The notes under the pieces: model-generated | Told to the model about the DNA's origin: nothing | Databases searched by the model: none | What the model saw: the letters and a program-made list of their open reading frames with translations, nothing else | In this document: positions 1 to 9,047 of the stretch, piece by piece | How positions within the stretch are numbered: position 1 is the first letter of the stretch | How the letters are laid out: each line of letters starts with the position of its first letter | Position numbers and translations under genes: made by a program | Source: Woeseia sp. | GTDB lineage: Bacteria > Pseudomonadota > Gammaproteobacteria > Steroidobacterales > Woeseiaceae | NCBI GenBank assembly: GCA_021773015.1 | Contig: JAJFKW010000001.1 | Span: 2,773,305-2,837,304, forward strand | Reading direction: 5' to 3' | Length of the DNA stretch: 64,000 nt

Positions 1-1
1 C

Positions 2-202
2 ACTAAGGCGGCCTGGCAGCTTCTTGAAAAACGCGGTCGGCTGGATGCCAACGACCTAAACTATTTTAGTGGTTATGGCGTTGAGCGCCGACAGATTAAC
101 GAAGTTATAGCCATCATTGGCGTCAAGACAATTGCAAATTACATCCAACATATCCGCGAAATTGAAATCGGAAACCGTGGCGGAAATGGAACGACAAGAT
201 GA
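2..202 (+). CDS. Carboxymuconolactone decarboxylase family protein, C-terminal part (5' end outside window)
   Basis: An open frame runs from the window edge to TGA at 200-202 and encodes 66 residues. The tail matches the end of AhpD/carboxymuconolactone-decarboxylase-like proteins: an acidic LDANDL segment, then a helix with VIAIIGVKTIANYIQHI, the usual helix after the CxxC site in this all-helical fold. The CxxC itself would lie upstream and cannot be checked. The family acts as peroxidase-like or gamma-carboxymuconolactone decarboxylase enzymes. The next gene starts about 40 bases later in the same direction, with AGGAG before it, so the two are probably cotranscribed. The family call rests on one conserved helix only. 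Confidence 0.6.
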   Translation, partial: TKAAWQLLEKRGRLDANDLNYFSGYGVERRQINEVIAIIGVKTIANYIQHIREIEIGNRGGNGTTR

Positions 203-244
203 TGGCGGATTATTTCAACTAAATAGTATAGGAGTACAACGACA

Positions 245-769
245 ATGGTCACCGCAACATACAATTCGGCAAGCAAGGCGATCCAAGAATCATTATCGAC
301 GGGTGTCAGCACTCGCTCTGGCAACACAATCAGCGTCTTAAGTGACTATGCTGTTCGTTATTCAATCGTGCTAGTGCTGGCGTGGATCGGCGCCATGAAG
401 TTTACGGCGTATGAAGCTGGAGCCATTGAGGGGCTTGTGGCATCAAGTCCGTTCTTGGCGTGGCTCTACACGATCGCGAGTCAGCAGGCAGTCTCGAATC
501 TAATTGGCACGATCGAAATTGCAACAGCCACGCTACTTGCTCTAGGCCCATTTTTTCCGAAGGCGGCTTTGATCGGAGCACTCGGTGCTGTTGCTACATT
601 TCTGACCACGCTTACCTTTGTATTCAGCGCACCGGGTTGGGAACAAAGCCTCGGTGGGTTTCCGGCGCTTTCCGTTGTCCCCGGTCAGTTTTTACTAAAG
701 GATATCGTGCTGCTCGCCGCTTCTGCATCGCTGCTTGGCAGGGCAATCACAGATAACACGACTCGCTGA
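245..769 (+). CDS. DUF417 (RclC/YkgB-type) inner membrane protein
   Basis: This 174-residue protein has about four hydrophobic segments (roughly residues 37-58, 84-102, 104-124 and 148-165) in the pattern of DUF417 proteins such as E. coli RclC/YkgB. RclC belongs to the reactive-chlorine response, but its biochemical role is not known. The start is ATG at 245, preceded by AGGAG about 10 bases upstream. It lies behind a carboxymuconolactone decarboxylase-like gene, which fits a redox-stress setting. The DoxX protein at 14618-15049 is a distantly similar small membrane protein. Function here is inferred from family resemblance only. Confidence 0.7.
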   Translation: MVTATYNSASKAIQESLSTGVSTRSGNTISVLSDYAVRYSIVLVLAWIGAMKFTAYEAGAIEGLVASSPFLAWLYTIASQQAVSNLIGTIEIATATLLALGPFFPKAALIGALGAVATFLTTLTFVFSAPGWEQSLGGFPALSVVPGQFLLKDIVLLAASASLLGRAITDNTTR

Positions 770-917
770 ATGGTGCCTGTTAGCAGCACTACAACGAGAA
801 CAGGTATGAACGCAACGAACGAGTTTCTAGGCAACAACGAAGGCTGCGCCGGAGACTTCGCCAACATGTACGTGGATTTATTTATGAAGTTGAGACAGGG
901 CGATTACGCGAGGTGGC

Positions 918-1286
918 TTAGCCACCAAAACTGAAGCGAAACAGCGTGACGATGCCTTCGCGTCCAAGACGTTCATCTGTCTGTACCAGACTAAATTCGC
1001 GATTGGCTTCCGCCGGGTCATAGGCCGGTAAGAACTTGAACTCGATTTGACTCGGTCTTTCAACTTCCGGTGGATTGCTCAGAATTCGAACGGAATGCGA
1101 CTGCCGCTTTTTCTTGTTGCCCACGACAACGATTTCCTCGATCAGATCGGCGCTATCGTGGCTGTCACTACCAACTGTTGGATTTTCCGAAAGAGCCTCG
1201 TCTGCGGTCTCCGCGGCTTGGCTGATGGTCGTGAATGAGAGTGCGACTATTGCACTCCATAACATCCACCTGGCTTGTTGAGTCAT
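918..1286 (-). CDS. Small exported protein of unknown function
   Basis: I chose ATG at 1286 because a strong AGGAGG lies just upstream and the resulting 122-residue protein starts with a clear signal peptide (MTQQAR, a hydrophobic stretch, cleavage near SQA-AE). After an acidic linker comes EEIVVVGNKKK, which recalls the N-terminal EEIVVTG stretch of TonB-dependent receptors, but no plug or barrel follows. The C-terminus (VTLFRFSFGG) ends in an aromatic/glycine strand. I do not recognise the family. It is divergent from the cytochrome P460 gene and shares the 365-base regulatory region with it. Confidence 0.6.
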   Translation of the reverse strand: MTQQARWMLWSAIVALSFTTISQAAETADEALSENPTVGSDSHDSADLIEEIVVVGNKKKRQSHSVRILSNPPEVERPSQIEFKFLPAYDPAEANREFSLVQTDERLGREGIVTLFRFSFGG

Positions 1287-1430
1287 TGCGTTGTCCTCCT
1301 GTGTCAGGTCGTTCCGGTTACACGGCGCGCCCGGCGAACGCACGTACCAATTGAATAGACCCGACGGATAGCCACTAAATTTCAGTTTCAAAAATGTTGC
1401 AGAGCGCGAGCTAGTCAGCTTCCGTCAATT

Positions 1431-1447
1431 TTTTCGGTATCCGAAAA
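1431..1447. promoter_or_regulatory. Perfect palindrome upstream of the P460 sigma-54 promoter
   Basis: TTTTCGGTATCCGAAAA is a perfect 7+3+7 inverted repeat. It lies about 100 bases upstream of the -24/-12 element at 1547-1563, the usual distance for an enhancer site of a sigma-54 activator. It could instead be an operator for the divergent gene starting at 1286. No second copy was found near the other sigma-54 promoter. Confidence 0.4.
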
Positions 1448-1546
1448 GTTGAGATTCCGCGCGCGCAGCCACGGATTACCGCGAAGCACGGAATACCGTA
1501 CCCACTACGCCACTCGTAAGTCACTGACTTTGCCTCGTTTTCCAGA

Positions 1547-1563
1547 TTGGCACGGTTCCTGCA
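1547..1563 (+). promoter_or_regulatory. Sigma-54 (-24/-12) promoter of the cytochrome P460 gene
   Basis: TTGGCACGGTTCCTGCA matches the sigma-54 consensus (TTGGCACG, four bases, YTGCA), with the invariant GG and GC at correct spacing. Transcription would start near 1575, giving a leader of about 75 bases before the GTG at 1652. The same element with three different bases stands before the isochorismatase operon at 22056-22072. The two sigma-54 activators encoded nearby (4624-5739 and 17116-19242) are obvious candidate regulators. Confidence 0.75.
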
Positions 1564-1651
1564 ATTCTCATCATGAAAGCGCAGCGAGTCATCAATGGCC
1601 GATAAGCGGCGCGTCAAAAAAATTTACCAATGCTATTTGAGGAGTAACAAA

Positions 1652-2257
1652 GTGCAAATCAACCAAAAGTTTTTTCTTCCCGCATGTGTCCTCGCGTTTG
1701 TCGCGTCGATTGCGGTACTTACGGGCATCGCGAATATCGCGCATGCCAAATCAAACCCATCGTGGGGCCCAAAGTGGACGAGGGCTGGAGATCTGGTACT
1801 TCCCAGCGACTATCACGAGTGGGTTTTTCTTGGGTCGCCGCTTACGCCTCACGCACTGAATGGTGGCAAGGCGGCATTTCCGGAGTACCACAACGTCTAC
1901 GTACAACCTGAGGCGTACGTGGCCTATCGAGAGACAGGTAGTTGGCCAGAAGGCACCATTCTGCTCAAGGAACTCCAGTTAACAAGACCGGCCGTTCACG
2001 ACGACGGCTCATCGATGGAAGTGTCGGGCCGAGGTTTCTTTCCTGCTGCGCTAAACGGTATTGATATTTCCGTTAAAGACAGCAAGCGCTTCAAGGACAC
2101 GAACAATTGGGGATTTTTTAACTTCGGACATCGCCCGCCGCCTTATGAAAAAACAGCAGCCGCGTTGCCAATCGACGCGTGCGCTGGCTGTCACATAGCC
2201 AACGCCGACAACATGGTGTTCAGCAAATTCTATAAGCCAATTCTGGACGCCAAGTAG
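1652..2257 (+). CDS. Exported cytochrome P460 family protein
   Basis: GTG at 1652 follows GAGGAG at the right distance and puts a signal peptide at the N-terminus (hydrophobic core, then AHA-K); the longer ATG frame from 1595 lacks such a site. The mature protein carries one c-type heme motif, CAGCH, at about residues 177-181 close to the C-terminus, as in cytochrome P460. Family members oxidise hydroxylamine or nitric-oxide-related compounds, or have unknown roles; the lysine that cross-links heme in true P460 cannot be assigned by eye. Location should be the periplasm. It is the first gene behind a sigma-54 promoter and is followed by an SDR, an NTF2-like gene and a carbonic anhydrase in the same direction. 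Confidence 0.75.
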   Translation: MQINQKFFLPACVLAFVASIAVLTGIANIAHAKSNPSWGPKWTRAGDLVLPSDYHEWVFLGSPLTPHALNGGKAAFPEYHNVYVQPEAYVAYRETGSWPEGTILLKELQLTRPAVHDDGSSMEVSGRGFFPAALNGIDISVKDSKRFKDTNNWGFFNFGHRPPPYEKTAAALPIDACAGCHIANADNMVFSKFYKPILDAK

Positions 2258-2341
2258 TGATTCAACACGTTCGTCTGGGACAAGCCAGCTTCGGTCGAGG
2301 CCGAGTGGTCTGCTTCCAGACGAACAAATTGAGACGATGAA

Positions 2342-3091
2342 ATGCAGAAGCTAAATAACAAATTGACCGTTGTTACTGGAGGTAGCAGTGGAATCGGGTT
2401 GGCCACGGCTCGCCGATTTATCGCTGAAGGTGCTGAAGTCGTCATAACAGGGCGAAACCAGGAAGCACTCGATCGTGCCGTCAACGACCTTGGTGAGTGG
2501 GCGTATGGCATACAGGGTGATGTTTCCAATCTTGACGAATTGGATCGCCTGTTTTCCGAAATACGTGAGAAATTCGGGCGCGTCGACGTGCTCTTTGCGA
2601 ACGCGGGCATCGCACCACTCGCTCCCTTCGATGCCGTTACCGAAGCGCAATTCGACCGCCTGTTCAACGTCAACGTGCGAGGTCTGTTCTTTACCGTTCA
2701 GAAGGCATTGCCACTGCTATCGGAGGGGGCTTCGGTCATCCTCAATGCCTCGGTTGTCGCTCAGTCGGGACTCCCAAACACCAGCGTCTACTCGGCGACG
2801 AAAGCCGCGGTTCGTTCGCTCGGCCGCACGCTTGCGGCAGAGCTTGCGCCGCGCGGCATTCGCGTCAACGTTATCAGTCCGGGGCTTATCGAAACGCCAT
2901 TCTGGGAAAAAGTTGGATTGAGTCCGGACAGTGTTGAAGCGTTCGGAGCGCAGGTTGTCCAGCGAACGCCGCTTCGTCGCGCAGGAGAACCCGAAGAAAT
3001 CGCCGCGACCGCCGCGTTTCTCGCCTCGGATGATTCGAGCTTCTTCACCGGCGCCGACCTTGTTGCCGATGGCGGAATGGTGCAGGTCTGA
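2342..3091 (+). CDS. SDR family NAD(P)-dependent oxidoreductase
   Basis: This is a classical 249-residue short-chain dehydrogenase: cofactor motif TGGSSGIG at residues 12-19, NAG at 87-89, catalytic Ser137, and the YSATK motif with Tyr150 and Lys154. The C-terminal GGM-type ending is also typical. Arg38 after the second strand (TGRN) suggests preference for NADP(H). The substrate cannot be told. It sits between the P460 gene and an NTF2-like gene on the same strand with short gaps, so it is probably in the sigma-54-dependent operon that starts at 1575. Confidence 0.85.
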   Translation: MQKLNNKLTVVTGGSSGIGLATARRFIAEGAEVVITGRNQEALDRAVNDLGEWAYGIQGDVSNLDELDRLFSEIREKFGRVDVLFANAGIAPLAPFDAVTEAQFDRLFNVNVRGLFFTVQKALPLLSEGASVILNASVVAQSGLPNTSVYSATKAAVRSLGRTLAAELAPRGIRVNVISPGLIETPFWEKVGLSPDSVEAFGAQVVQRTPLRRAGEPEEIAATAAFLASDDSSFFTGADLVADGGMVQV

Positions 3092-3137
3092 TCCATCCGC
3101 CCACTATCCGAAAACGTACTTACAAAGGAAATAGACG

Positions 3138-3527
3138 ATGAGTAATGCAATGACCGATGCGAATGAATACGACGCGATTGCCAACGTATTCGAACCCTAC
3201 ATTGACGGTGCAAAGGCAGGCAACGGCAAGGACATGGCATCCGCGTTTCACAAGGAAGCGACGATCTTTGGTTACGTCGGCATTGACTTGTTTGCCGGAC
3301 CGATCCAACAGCTATTTGATTGGACCGACGAGAACGGTCCATCGCCGCAACTTGATGTACGGATCGCCAATATCAATCTGACCAACACTGCAGCAACCGC
3401 CCAGCTTGAAATCGACAACTGGGTTGGTAGCCGGTTTACCGACTTGTTTACGCTTTTGAAAGTCGACGGTGAGTGGAAGATCATGAATAAGGTGTTTCAT
3501 CTGCACCCCAACCAAGCTGCCGATTAG
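3138..3527 (+). CDS. NTF2-like protein, putative lumazine-binding (Lumazine_bd_2) type
   Basis: The 129-residue protein has the cone-shaped NTF2-like pattern: an N-terminal helix with an AKAGNGKDMASAFH segment, a middle part with FAGPIQQLFDW, then beta strands ending in DGEWKIMNKVFHLH. This is the usual form of the putative lumazine-binding subgroup. No catalytic role is established for the family. The start ATG is preceded by AAAGGAAA. It lies 46 bases after the SDR gene and is probably cotranscribed with it. Confidence 0.7.
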   Translation: MSNAMTDANEYDAIANVFEPYIDGAKAGNGKDMASAFHKEATIFGYVGIDLFAGPIQQLFDWTDENGPSPQLDVRIANINLTNTAATAQLEIDNWVGSRFTDLFTLLKVDGEWKIMNKVFHLHPNQAAD

Positions 3528-3641
3528 ATCTTGCGAATGCTCCTGGTATGGCTCGATCGCTACGAAACATGACCGCTTTCACGTGCGACCCCCTGAGATT
3601 CACCATGGTGTCGCGACATTTATCAAACTGGAGAATTTCCA

Positions 3642-4256
3642 ATGAACAAATCCGCCCACAATTTCGACGCTTACTCATTTTCAAAACAGCCCGACTACAA
3701 TGAGGCTGAGGTACGACAAGCATTTTCCAAGGCCGCGCCACTCAAAACGGTTGTTGTCTACTGCTACGACCCAAGGGTCACCGGTATTCCGAAAGCGGTT
3801 GCTAACGAGCTTGGTGACGTATTTCCGGGCGATGTGTTGATCGACGAAAACGGCAACAAAGCGGCAACGACAACAACTATGTTTGAAGTCATTGTTGCCG
3901 GAGGTCGGGCGACGGACGCTTTGCGTTCCGTCACTGTGGCCCAACACTTGTTCGGCATTGAGAACGTGGTCGTCGTGCACCATAGCCATTGCGGAGCGAC
4001 GTCATTTACGGCAGACGGTATCATTGATGCTTATAAACACGAACACGGTTTGGACATTTCCGAAAGCTATCCACGAGAAAGTGTTTGTATCGGTGACTAC
4101 GTTGCATCGCTTGAACACGATGTTCGTCTGGTACGGGAATCGCCTGGCACGCCCGCACACGTAAATGTACTCGGCTACTTCTACGATATTGACACTGAGC
4201 AGCTGACCAAGGTTGTCGAGGACCTGGCCGAAGTCAGAAGCGCCGTGGCTTCGTGA
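3642..4256 (+). CDS. Beta-class carbonic anhydrase-like protein
   Basis: The 204-residue protein shows the zinc site of beta carbonic anhydrases: C41-x-D43-x-R45 in CYDPR, and H114-x-x-C117 in HSHCGATSF. The motif VVVVHHSHCG is diagnostic for the family. The normal role is interconversion of CO2 and bicarbonate, with a cytoplasmic location since no signal peptide is seen. The sequence between the two motifs (VAGGRATDALRSV) matches the helix that orders the active site. It closes the run that starts with the P460 gene. A non-canonical carbonic anhydrase-like role is possible. Confidence 0.8.
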   Translation: MNKSAHNFDAYSFSKQPDYNEAEVRQAFSKAAPLKTVVVYCYDPRVTGIPKAVANELGDVFPGDVLIDENGNKAATTTTMFEVIVAGGRATDALRSVTVAQHLFGIENVVVVHHSHCGATSFTADGIIDAYKHEHGLDISESYPRESVCIGDYVASLEHDVRLVRESPGTPAHVNVLGYFYDIDTEQLTKVVEDLAEVRSAVAS

Positions 4257-4276
4257 TCGTCAATGGTCGGTAGCTA

Positions 4277-4546
4277 ATGGCCTCTGTCCAGGCGCGGTGG
4301 CGTTGCGCCATTGTGATTTGGCTTGTGGCCTATCCGCTGATCACTACATTAACCTACTTTCTAGAACCCGCGGTTCGCGGTTGGCCGTTGCCGCTTCGCA
4401 CGCTTCTTATCAGCAGCATCATGGTTCCAGCCATGGTGCTGTGGCTTGTGCCGGCTTTGGCCGCCAAAGTTTCCGGCTTTCTCGAAGCCACGTTGCCTGC
4501 TCGAGATTCGTCCTCGCAGTGTTCGGAAAACGAACGACGACGCTAA
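4277..4546 (+). CDS. Small two-helix membrane protein
   Basis: An 89-residue protein with two membrane segments (about residues 10-30 and 40-63) around a PLPLRTLLISSIMVPAM loop. This arrangement resembles the membrane domain often fused behind antibiotic-biosynthesis-monooxygenase domains, but that domain is absent here. It starts 20 bases after the carbonic anhydrase stop, so it may be the last gene of that operon. The charged tail is not conserved-looking. Function unknown. Confidence 0.5.
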   Translation: MASVQARWRCAIVIWLVAYPLITTLTYFLEPAVRGWPLPLRTLLISSIMVPAMVLWLVPALAAKVSGFLEATLPARDSSSQCSENERRR

Positions 4547-4623
4547 GTGGCGAGGAGGCGGAGATAAGAGACAATCAGTGGCGGTCGTTGATGAGGAAAT
4601 CCCTGACGGCGGCGTGATGCCTT

Positions 4624-5739
4624 TCAATTCGCATCACGCGAGCTCGGTATTGCTAATGACTTCATTCGATCTCGCAACGTCGATGGCTTGAGACCAAGAC
4701 GATCAGCTGCGCCTCCGGTACCTGCTACCTTCCAGTTCGCGGCCTCCAGGGCGGCAACAAGATTCGCGCGGTAGCCTTGCTGCCATTCGGCCTCGCTCAT
4801 GTAACCGCCGTCACGCGCCTGGGGTGCCGAAACATCGTCGACACTCGGTGCTGAACGGTGATGCAATGCGAGCTCAAGTTCTAGTTGATCGTGCTGCGAC
4901 AATATGACTGCGCGCTCGACCAGATTGCGTAATTCTCGGATATTTCCAGGCCATTTGTGACTACGCAGCAATTGCGTATGTCGATCCGTCAATACCAAGT
5001 CATCTCTCTGAAATTTGTGGCATGTGCGTTCGAGAAAGTGCGCGGTAAGCATGACGATATCGTCGCGTCGCGCTCGCAATGGTGGAACCTCGATGGGGAA
5101 CACGCCAAGGCGGTAGTAAAGGTCTTCCCGAAATCTCCCCTCGGCTATGGCCTTACGTAAGTTTTGATTGGTTGCTGCGACTACTCGAACATCCACTTTG
5201 CGAGTTTTCTCGTCGCCAACCCGTTCGAATTGGCCTTCCTGAAGCACGCGCAGGAGTTTTGCCTGCAATGTCAGCGGGATCTCGGCAACTTCGTCAAGAA
5301 ACAGTGTGCCGCCGTTGGCGAGATCGAAACGGCCAGCGCGATCGCGATGCGCGCCGGTAAAGGACCCTTTGACATGACCGAAGAATTCACTTTCGAATAG
5401 TTCCTGAGGGACCGACGCACAATTAACCTTGACGAATGGTTGTTGTGCCCGCGAACTCTGTGTGTGAAGAGCTCGGGCGACAAGTTCTTTACCGACTCCG
5501 GATTCGCCGAGAATGAGTACCGTTGCAGGCGTTGGCGCAACGGCTTCGACGCGAGCGAGTGTGTCCCTCAGTGCCAGGCTGTCACCGACGATCTCGCCGA
5601 AGTGTTGGGAAATCTCGATCGTCGCGGCAAGCTCACTCGGCGCAACTTCCGGATCCTCGTTGAGCCGCGCGACGGCTTTGATCGCCTGCCGCCGCGTTGC
5701 CGAGGTGCGTTCGGTCACATCATGCATCGTAGTCGCCAT
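4624..5739 (-). CDS. Soluble sigma-54-dependent transcriptional activator
   Basis: The 371-residue protein (ATG at 5739, after AAGAAGAGAG) has a short N-terminal region of about 45 residues with no recognisable sensor, then an AAA+ domain: Walker A GESGVGKE at 78-85, the sigma-54 contact loop GSFTGA at 125-130 (a common variant of GAFTGA) and Walker B GGTLFLDE at 143-150. The C-terminus is a Fis-type helix-turn-helix ([18 protein letters not shown]). Without a sensor domain, control is likely by expression level. A TetR-type operator (5752-5767) lies just upstream of the start and the TetR gene is adjacent, so TetR probably sets its amount. It is convergent with the carbonic anhydrase operon. 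Confidence 0.85.
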   Translation of the reverse strand: MATTMHDVTERTSATRRQAIKAVARLNEDPEVAPSELAATIEISQHFGEIVGDSLALRDTLARVEAVAPTPATVLILGESGVGKELVARALHTQSSRAQQPFVKVNCASVPQELFESEFFGHVKGSFTGAHRDRAGRFDLANGGTLFLDEVAEIPLTLQAKLLRVLQEGQFERVGDEKTRKVDVRVVAATNQNLRKAIAEGRFREDLYYRLGVFPIEVPPLRARRDDIVMLTAHFLERTCHKFQRDDLVLTDRHTQLLRSHKWPGNIRELRNLVERAVILSQHDQLELELALHHRSAPSVDDVSAPQARDGGYMSEAEWQQGYRANLVAALEAANWKVAGTGGAADRLGLKPSTLRDRMKSLAIPSSRDAN

Positions 5740-5751
5740 TCGCTCTCTTCT

Positions 5752-5767
5752 TTGACCAATCGGTCTA
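5752..5767. promoter_or_regulatory. TetR-type operator upstream of the sigma-54 activator gene
   Basis: TTGACCAATCGGTCTA is an imperfect palindrome (GACC/GGTC halves) 13 bases upstream of the activator start. It matches 14 of 16 positions of the element before the neighbouring tetR gene, read on the other strand. The GACC-N4-GGTC form is common for TetR family operators. Confidence 0.65.
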
Positions 5768-5785
5768 CATGTAGGCAAAAAAATA

Positions 5786-6385
5786 TCAGCGTGTTTCTAA
5801 AGTGTCCAGCATTGCCAATGCCCCATTGACAATGCTTCGTGTCACTTCTGGGGTAGCATGCACCTGCCCAATCACGGCCAGACCTTGATGTATTCCCTCA
5901 TACATTCTGGCGAGATCGCGGATGTTTACTTTGTCATCCAATTCGCCGACTTCCTGAGCTCGCTTGAACGCATCATAGAAAGCCTGCTCGAGACTGTTGA
6001 CATGATCGCGAAGGATTTCGGCCATCTCGGGATCTTTTGTACCAAATTGGGCCATGCTCGAGCCATACAGGCACCCAGTGCTATCCGGTAGGGAATGCCA
6101 CTGCTCAAGCATTCGCATTGTTTCACGGACATTTTCCAGTGGCGAACCGCCCTTGTTTAGCGCATCGACCAGCTGGCTTGGCACCGTTTTCGCGTACAGC
6201 CGCAAGGCCCTGATAAAAAGCTCGCGCTTGTTTCCAAAGGTATCGTAGAGGCTCTTTCTGCCTATACCCATTTGCGACTGCAACGCAGCCATCCCAGTTC
6301 CGGCATAGCCATTCGACCAGAACAGCTGCACGGCTTTTTCCAGCGCCTCTTCCGTATCGAATTGCTTGTCAGGCCCTTTTTTCAT
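5786..6385 (-). CDS. TetR/AcrR family transcriptional regulator
   Basis: A 199-residue regulator with the TetR helix-turn-helix near the N-terminus: [19 protein letters not shown], then a [23 protein letters not shown] recognition region within residues 30-55. The remaining all-helical domain would bind a small ligand. An operator-like palindrome lies 20 bases before its start (6405-6420), and a matching one stands before the downstream sigma-54 activator gene, with 46 bases between the two genes. It probably represses both itself and that activator. The ligand cannot be predicted. Confidence 0.85.
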   Translation of the reverse strand: MKKGPDKQFDTEEALEKAVQLFWSNGYAGTGMAALQSQMGIGRKSLYDTFGNKRELFIRALRLYAKTVPSQLVDALNKGGSPLENVRETMRMLEQWHSLPDSTGCLYGSSMAQFGTKDPEMAEILRDHVNSLEQAFYDAFKRAQEVGELDDKVNIRDLARMYEGIHQGLAVIGQVHATPEVTRSIVNGALAMLDTLETR

Positions 6386-6404
6386 GACAGAATAGTCGCA
6401 TACA

Positions 6405-6420
6405 TAGACTGATCGGTCAA
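6405..6420. promoter_or_regulatory. TetR-type operator upstream of tetR gene
   Basis: TAGACTGATCGGTCAA, whose reverse complement TTGACCGATCAGTCTA matches the element at 5752-5767. Its position 20 bases before the tetR start is where an autorepressor would block transcription. Confidence 0.65.
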
Positions 6421-6610
6421 GGATTGTTAAAGGTGTTGGATAGGTTCAAAGCCGTGCTGCGCCACTGAATCGCCAGGGCAGTATTGGTTTTTGGACGCTC
6501 GCTCTGTTTCTGGTCGCAGTTTATGCAGCAAACCTTCTCGGACCGCCGCCAACATCGCACATTCCAAGCGTCTGTTACGTCGAGCCACTAGGGTTCTTTC
6601 GTGACGCTTA

Positions 6611-7162
6611 TTAGCGAGCGTCGAGTTCAGCCTCAGAGAATCGTCGCGTAATGTGTTGCGGGCAATTCCAGTCATAAGCGACAACGTCGATCGTGACAAC
6701 ACGCTCGACGAGACCTCTGTACTTAGCGGGCTTTACAGTAGCAACCTCGTCTGGTGGCATGCTTCGAGCGTCTTCGACACGCATGTATCCGAGAAGCTTC
6801 AGTCGCTGTCGGTTCGGGTAGTCCATTAAGATCAACGAGACACGATCGTTCTCCGAAACGTTGCCGACGCTAACCAGCTGGGTGTTGCCGCGAAAGTCAG
6901 CGAAGGCGATACGATTAGGGCCAACGATCTTGAGAAAACCGGGAGGTCCTCCGCGGTGTTGAACGTATGGCCAGCCATCCTCGTTAACCGTCGCAATGTA
7001 AAAGGAGTCCCGAGCTGAAATAAATCCCGCCTCGTTTTCTGTCAACGCATCATTCGGTCCGGCTCGTTCAGCAAATTTCTCGTTGTGTTTCCGCGACCCG
7101 AACTGCTCCTGCGCGCTCTTCACGCTATCGGTGAACATGATGTCTGCGAATTGGTGTGCCAT
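6611..7162 (-). CDS. Pyridoxamine 5'-phosphate oxidase family (FMN-binding split barrel) protein
   Basis: ATG at 7162 gives 183 residues; the upstream in-frame ATG would overlap a poor leader. The core FYIATVNEDGWPYVQHRGGPPGF is the flavin-binding beta barrel segment of PNPOx-like proteins, followed by RIAFADFRGNTQLVSVGNV and a strand with LILMDYPNRQRLKLLG. Such proteins bind FMN, F420 or heme and reduce small molecules; most have no known substrate. It is the last gene of the minus-strand run that begins at 9679. Confidence 0.75.
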   Translation of the reverse strand: MAHQFADIMFTDSVKSAQEQFGSRKHNEKFAERAGPNDALTENEAGFISARDSFYIATVNEDGWPYVQHRGGPPGFLKIVGPNRIAFADFRGNTQLVSVGNVSENDRVSLILMDYPNRQRLKLLGYMRVEDARSMPPDEVATVKPAKYRGLVERVVTIDVVAYDWNCPQHITRRFSEAELDAR

Positions 7163-7218
7163 GTCTCGGTCCTCGGGCAACGGTGCAGCCACCACGCCGG
7201 TGGCTGCACCCTCTCCGT

Positions 7219-8265
7219 TTAGTTGGAAGCCATCTTATTGTTCGCGACCTTTCGATTTAAGAAATCGCGCATCAGGTCGGCAATTTCTTTTCCGTGCGAC
7301 TCCAGGGCGAAGTGCCCGGTATCAATCAGGTGATACTCAAGGTCCTTCAAGTCCCTCTTGTAGGGAACCGCTCCGGCTGCCGGAAAAATCTCGTCGTGTT
7401 CGCCCCAGACGATCAACGTCGGTGGCTGATGCTTGCGCAAGTACTCTTGCCACGCGGGATACAATGGCGGATTCGATCCATAGCTGTAGAACATCTGTAG
7501 TTGTATCTCCTGATTGCCTTCACGATCGAGCAATGGCTGCACGTGTCCCCAAGTATCCGGGCTGACAGACTCAGCATTTGGCACACCGTTGGTGTACTGC
7601 CATTTCGTCGCACCTAGCGTTGTCAAGAAACGAAGCGCGGCGTCATTCGACATGTTGGGTTGTTGATAGGCTTTCTTAACGTTCGTCCACCAGGCGTTGT
7701 CCAACCCCTTATTGACAGCGTCACGGTCCTTCCAGTACTCACGAATCGGCTCCCAGAAGTTATTGTCGATACCTTCAACATAGGCGTTACCGTTTTGCAC
7801 GATCAGCGTGTCAACGCGATCCGGCTGAGCAGTTGCGATCCGAAAACCGACCGGAGCGCCGTAGTCCATCAAGTACAAGCTATATCGATCGAGATTAACC
7901 TGATCAACAAACTTAACCATCAAGCGTGCAACGTTGTCGAATGAGTATTCAAACTCATCGACTTTAGGCATAGCGCTGAAGCCGTAACCGGGGTAATCCG
8001 GCGCGATCAAATGATATTGGTCTGCAAGTTCCGGAATCAGCTCGCGAAACATGTGCGACGAGGTCGGAAAGCCGTGCAGCAAGAGTATAGTCGGATTTTT
8101 TCTGTCGCCGGCTTCGCGATAGAAAATATCGATGCCCTCTACCTGAACAGTTTTGTACTCAACGGTCGTTATGCTCTCGGCTCGTACAGCCGCCGCGGAA
8201 AACGCGAAACCGAATATTGCTACCAGAAGAATCGAAAACGATGCTTTGCGTGTTTGTTCTTTCAT
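7219..8265 (-). CDS. Exported alpha/beta hydrolase (epoxide hydrolase/haloalkane dehalogenase type)
   Basis: The 348-residue protein starts with a signal peptide (cleavage near VRA-ES) after a good AAAGGAG site. The fold signature HGFPTSS (residues 64-70) supplies the oxyanion loop. The nucleophile position is Asp134 in LMDYGAPVG, as in epoxide hydrolases and haloalkane dehalogenases rather than serine esterases; GEHDEIFP holds the acid region and DTGHFALE the catalytic His. Export of this enzyme type is uncommon but known. It is 18 bases after the isochorismatase-family gene, in one operon. Confidence 0.8.
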   Translation of the reverse strand: MKEQTRKASFSILLVAIFGFAFSAAAVRAESITTVEYKTVQVEGIDIFYREAGDRKNPTILLLHGFPTSSHMFRELIPELADQYHLIAPDYPGYGFSAMPKVDEFEYSFDNVARLMVKFVDQVNLDRYSLYLMDYGAPVGFRIATAQPDRVDTLIVQNGNAYVEGIDNNFWEPIREYWKDRDAVNKGLDNAWWTNVKKAYQQPNMSNDAALRFLTTLGATKWQYTNGVPNAESVSPDTWGHVQPLLDREGNQEIQLQMFYSYGSNPPLYPAWQEYLRKHQPPTLIVWGEHDEIFPAAGAVPYKRDLKDLEYHLIDTGHFALESHGKEIADLMRDFLNRKVANNKMASN

Positions 8266-8282
8266 CTCAGTACTCCTTTGCT

Positions 8283-9023
8283 CTATTTTGATGCGTTGAT
8301 TTTCTTCACGGCTTCATCCGTCGTCCAGACGGTATTGGCAATGAAGCGGAAGTTGACAAGGGCGGACTCGTAACCATTGCCTTCGTTGACAATCGCGGCG
8401 GCGGTCGCGTCGGAGACGACCGCAACCTCGAAGCTCTGTTCCATGAGTTCGCGCATGTGCGACTCGGTACAGAGATTGGCGGACATGCCACCCAGGATGA
8501 CCTTGTCGATGCCACGCTTGCGAAGTTGCAACACGATGTCATTCGTTTCCGGCCCGTAGATTTTGTGCGGACTCGAAACGACGGTGTCGCCGTCATTGAT
8601 ATACTTCTTGTAGCGGTCAAGCCAATCGGCGCCCGACCCTTCGAACCCCTCCGCCGTTAGGGCACCCTTACGATCGAACATGCCAATGTTGTGCATCAGC
8701 TTTTCGAGCGCACCCTCGAATTTCCAGCCGTGATCAGTCGGAAAGTAGTAGTGCGGTGACACGAACACCGGAATATCGTTTTGCTTTGCTGCTTTGAACA
8801 GCGAATCAATGTTCTGCACGGTGTTGTTGTCGGTGACGCTCTTGCCGACAACGCCCCATGTCACACCCTTCGGACTTAAGAAATCATTTTGCGGGTCGGT
8901 AATCAGCAAGGCTGTTCGGCCGGCGACGATATCGACGCCCGGGTCGGGGAGTTGAGCGTTAGCTATATTCATCAAGCTGAGTAGCGTCAATCCAGCGAAA
9001 ATCAGTCTCTGTTTGTGTTTCAT
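8283..9023 (-). CDS. Exported isochorismatase-family cysteine hydrolase, copy 1
   Basis: A 246-residue protein with a signal peptide (cleavage after ANA, about residue 23). The catalytic triad of the family is visible: Asp43 in ITDPQNDF, Lys154 in SPHK and Cys185 in SANLCTESH. The family includes isochorismatase, nicotinamidase and carbamoylsarcosine amidase; most members are cytoplasmic, so export is notable. A gapless paralog of the same length is at 21273-22013 with every catalytic residue at the same number. It lies between a DUF1348 gene and an exported alpha/beta hydrolase. Confidence 0.85.
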   Translation of the reverse strand: MKHKQRLIFAGLTLLSLMNIANAQLPDPGVDIVAGRTALLITDPQNDFLSPKGVTWGVVGKSVTDNNTVQNIDSLFKAAKQNDIPVFVSPHYYFPTDHGWKFEGALEKLMHNIGMFDRKGALTAEGFEGSGADWLDRYKKYINDGDTVVSSPHKIYGPETNDIVLQLRKRGIDKVILGGMSANLCTESHMRELMEQSFEVAVVSDATAAAIVNEGNGYESALVNFRFIANTVWTTDEAVKKINASK

Positions 9024-9047
9024 TGTCTCGTCCTTATCGGTTCTAAT

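Noticed and set aside
505-525. Additional sigma-54 promoter (TTGGCACG)
   Set aside because: The -12 part is at the wrong spacing (seven bases instead of four) and the sequence is inside a coding region.
918-1391. TonB-dependent receptor
   Set aside because: Only the EEIVVVG stretch is similar; plug and barrel are missing.
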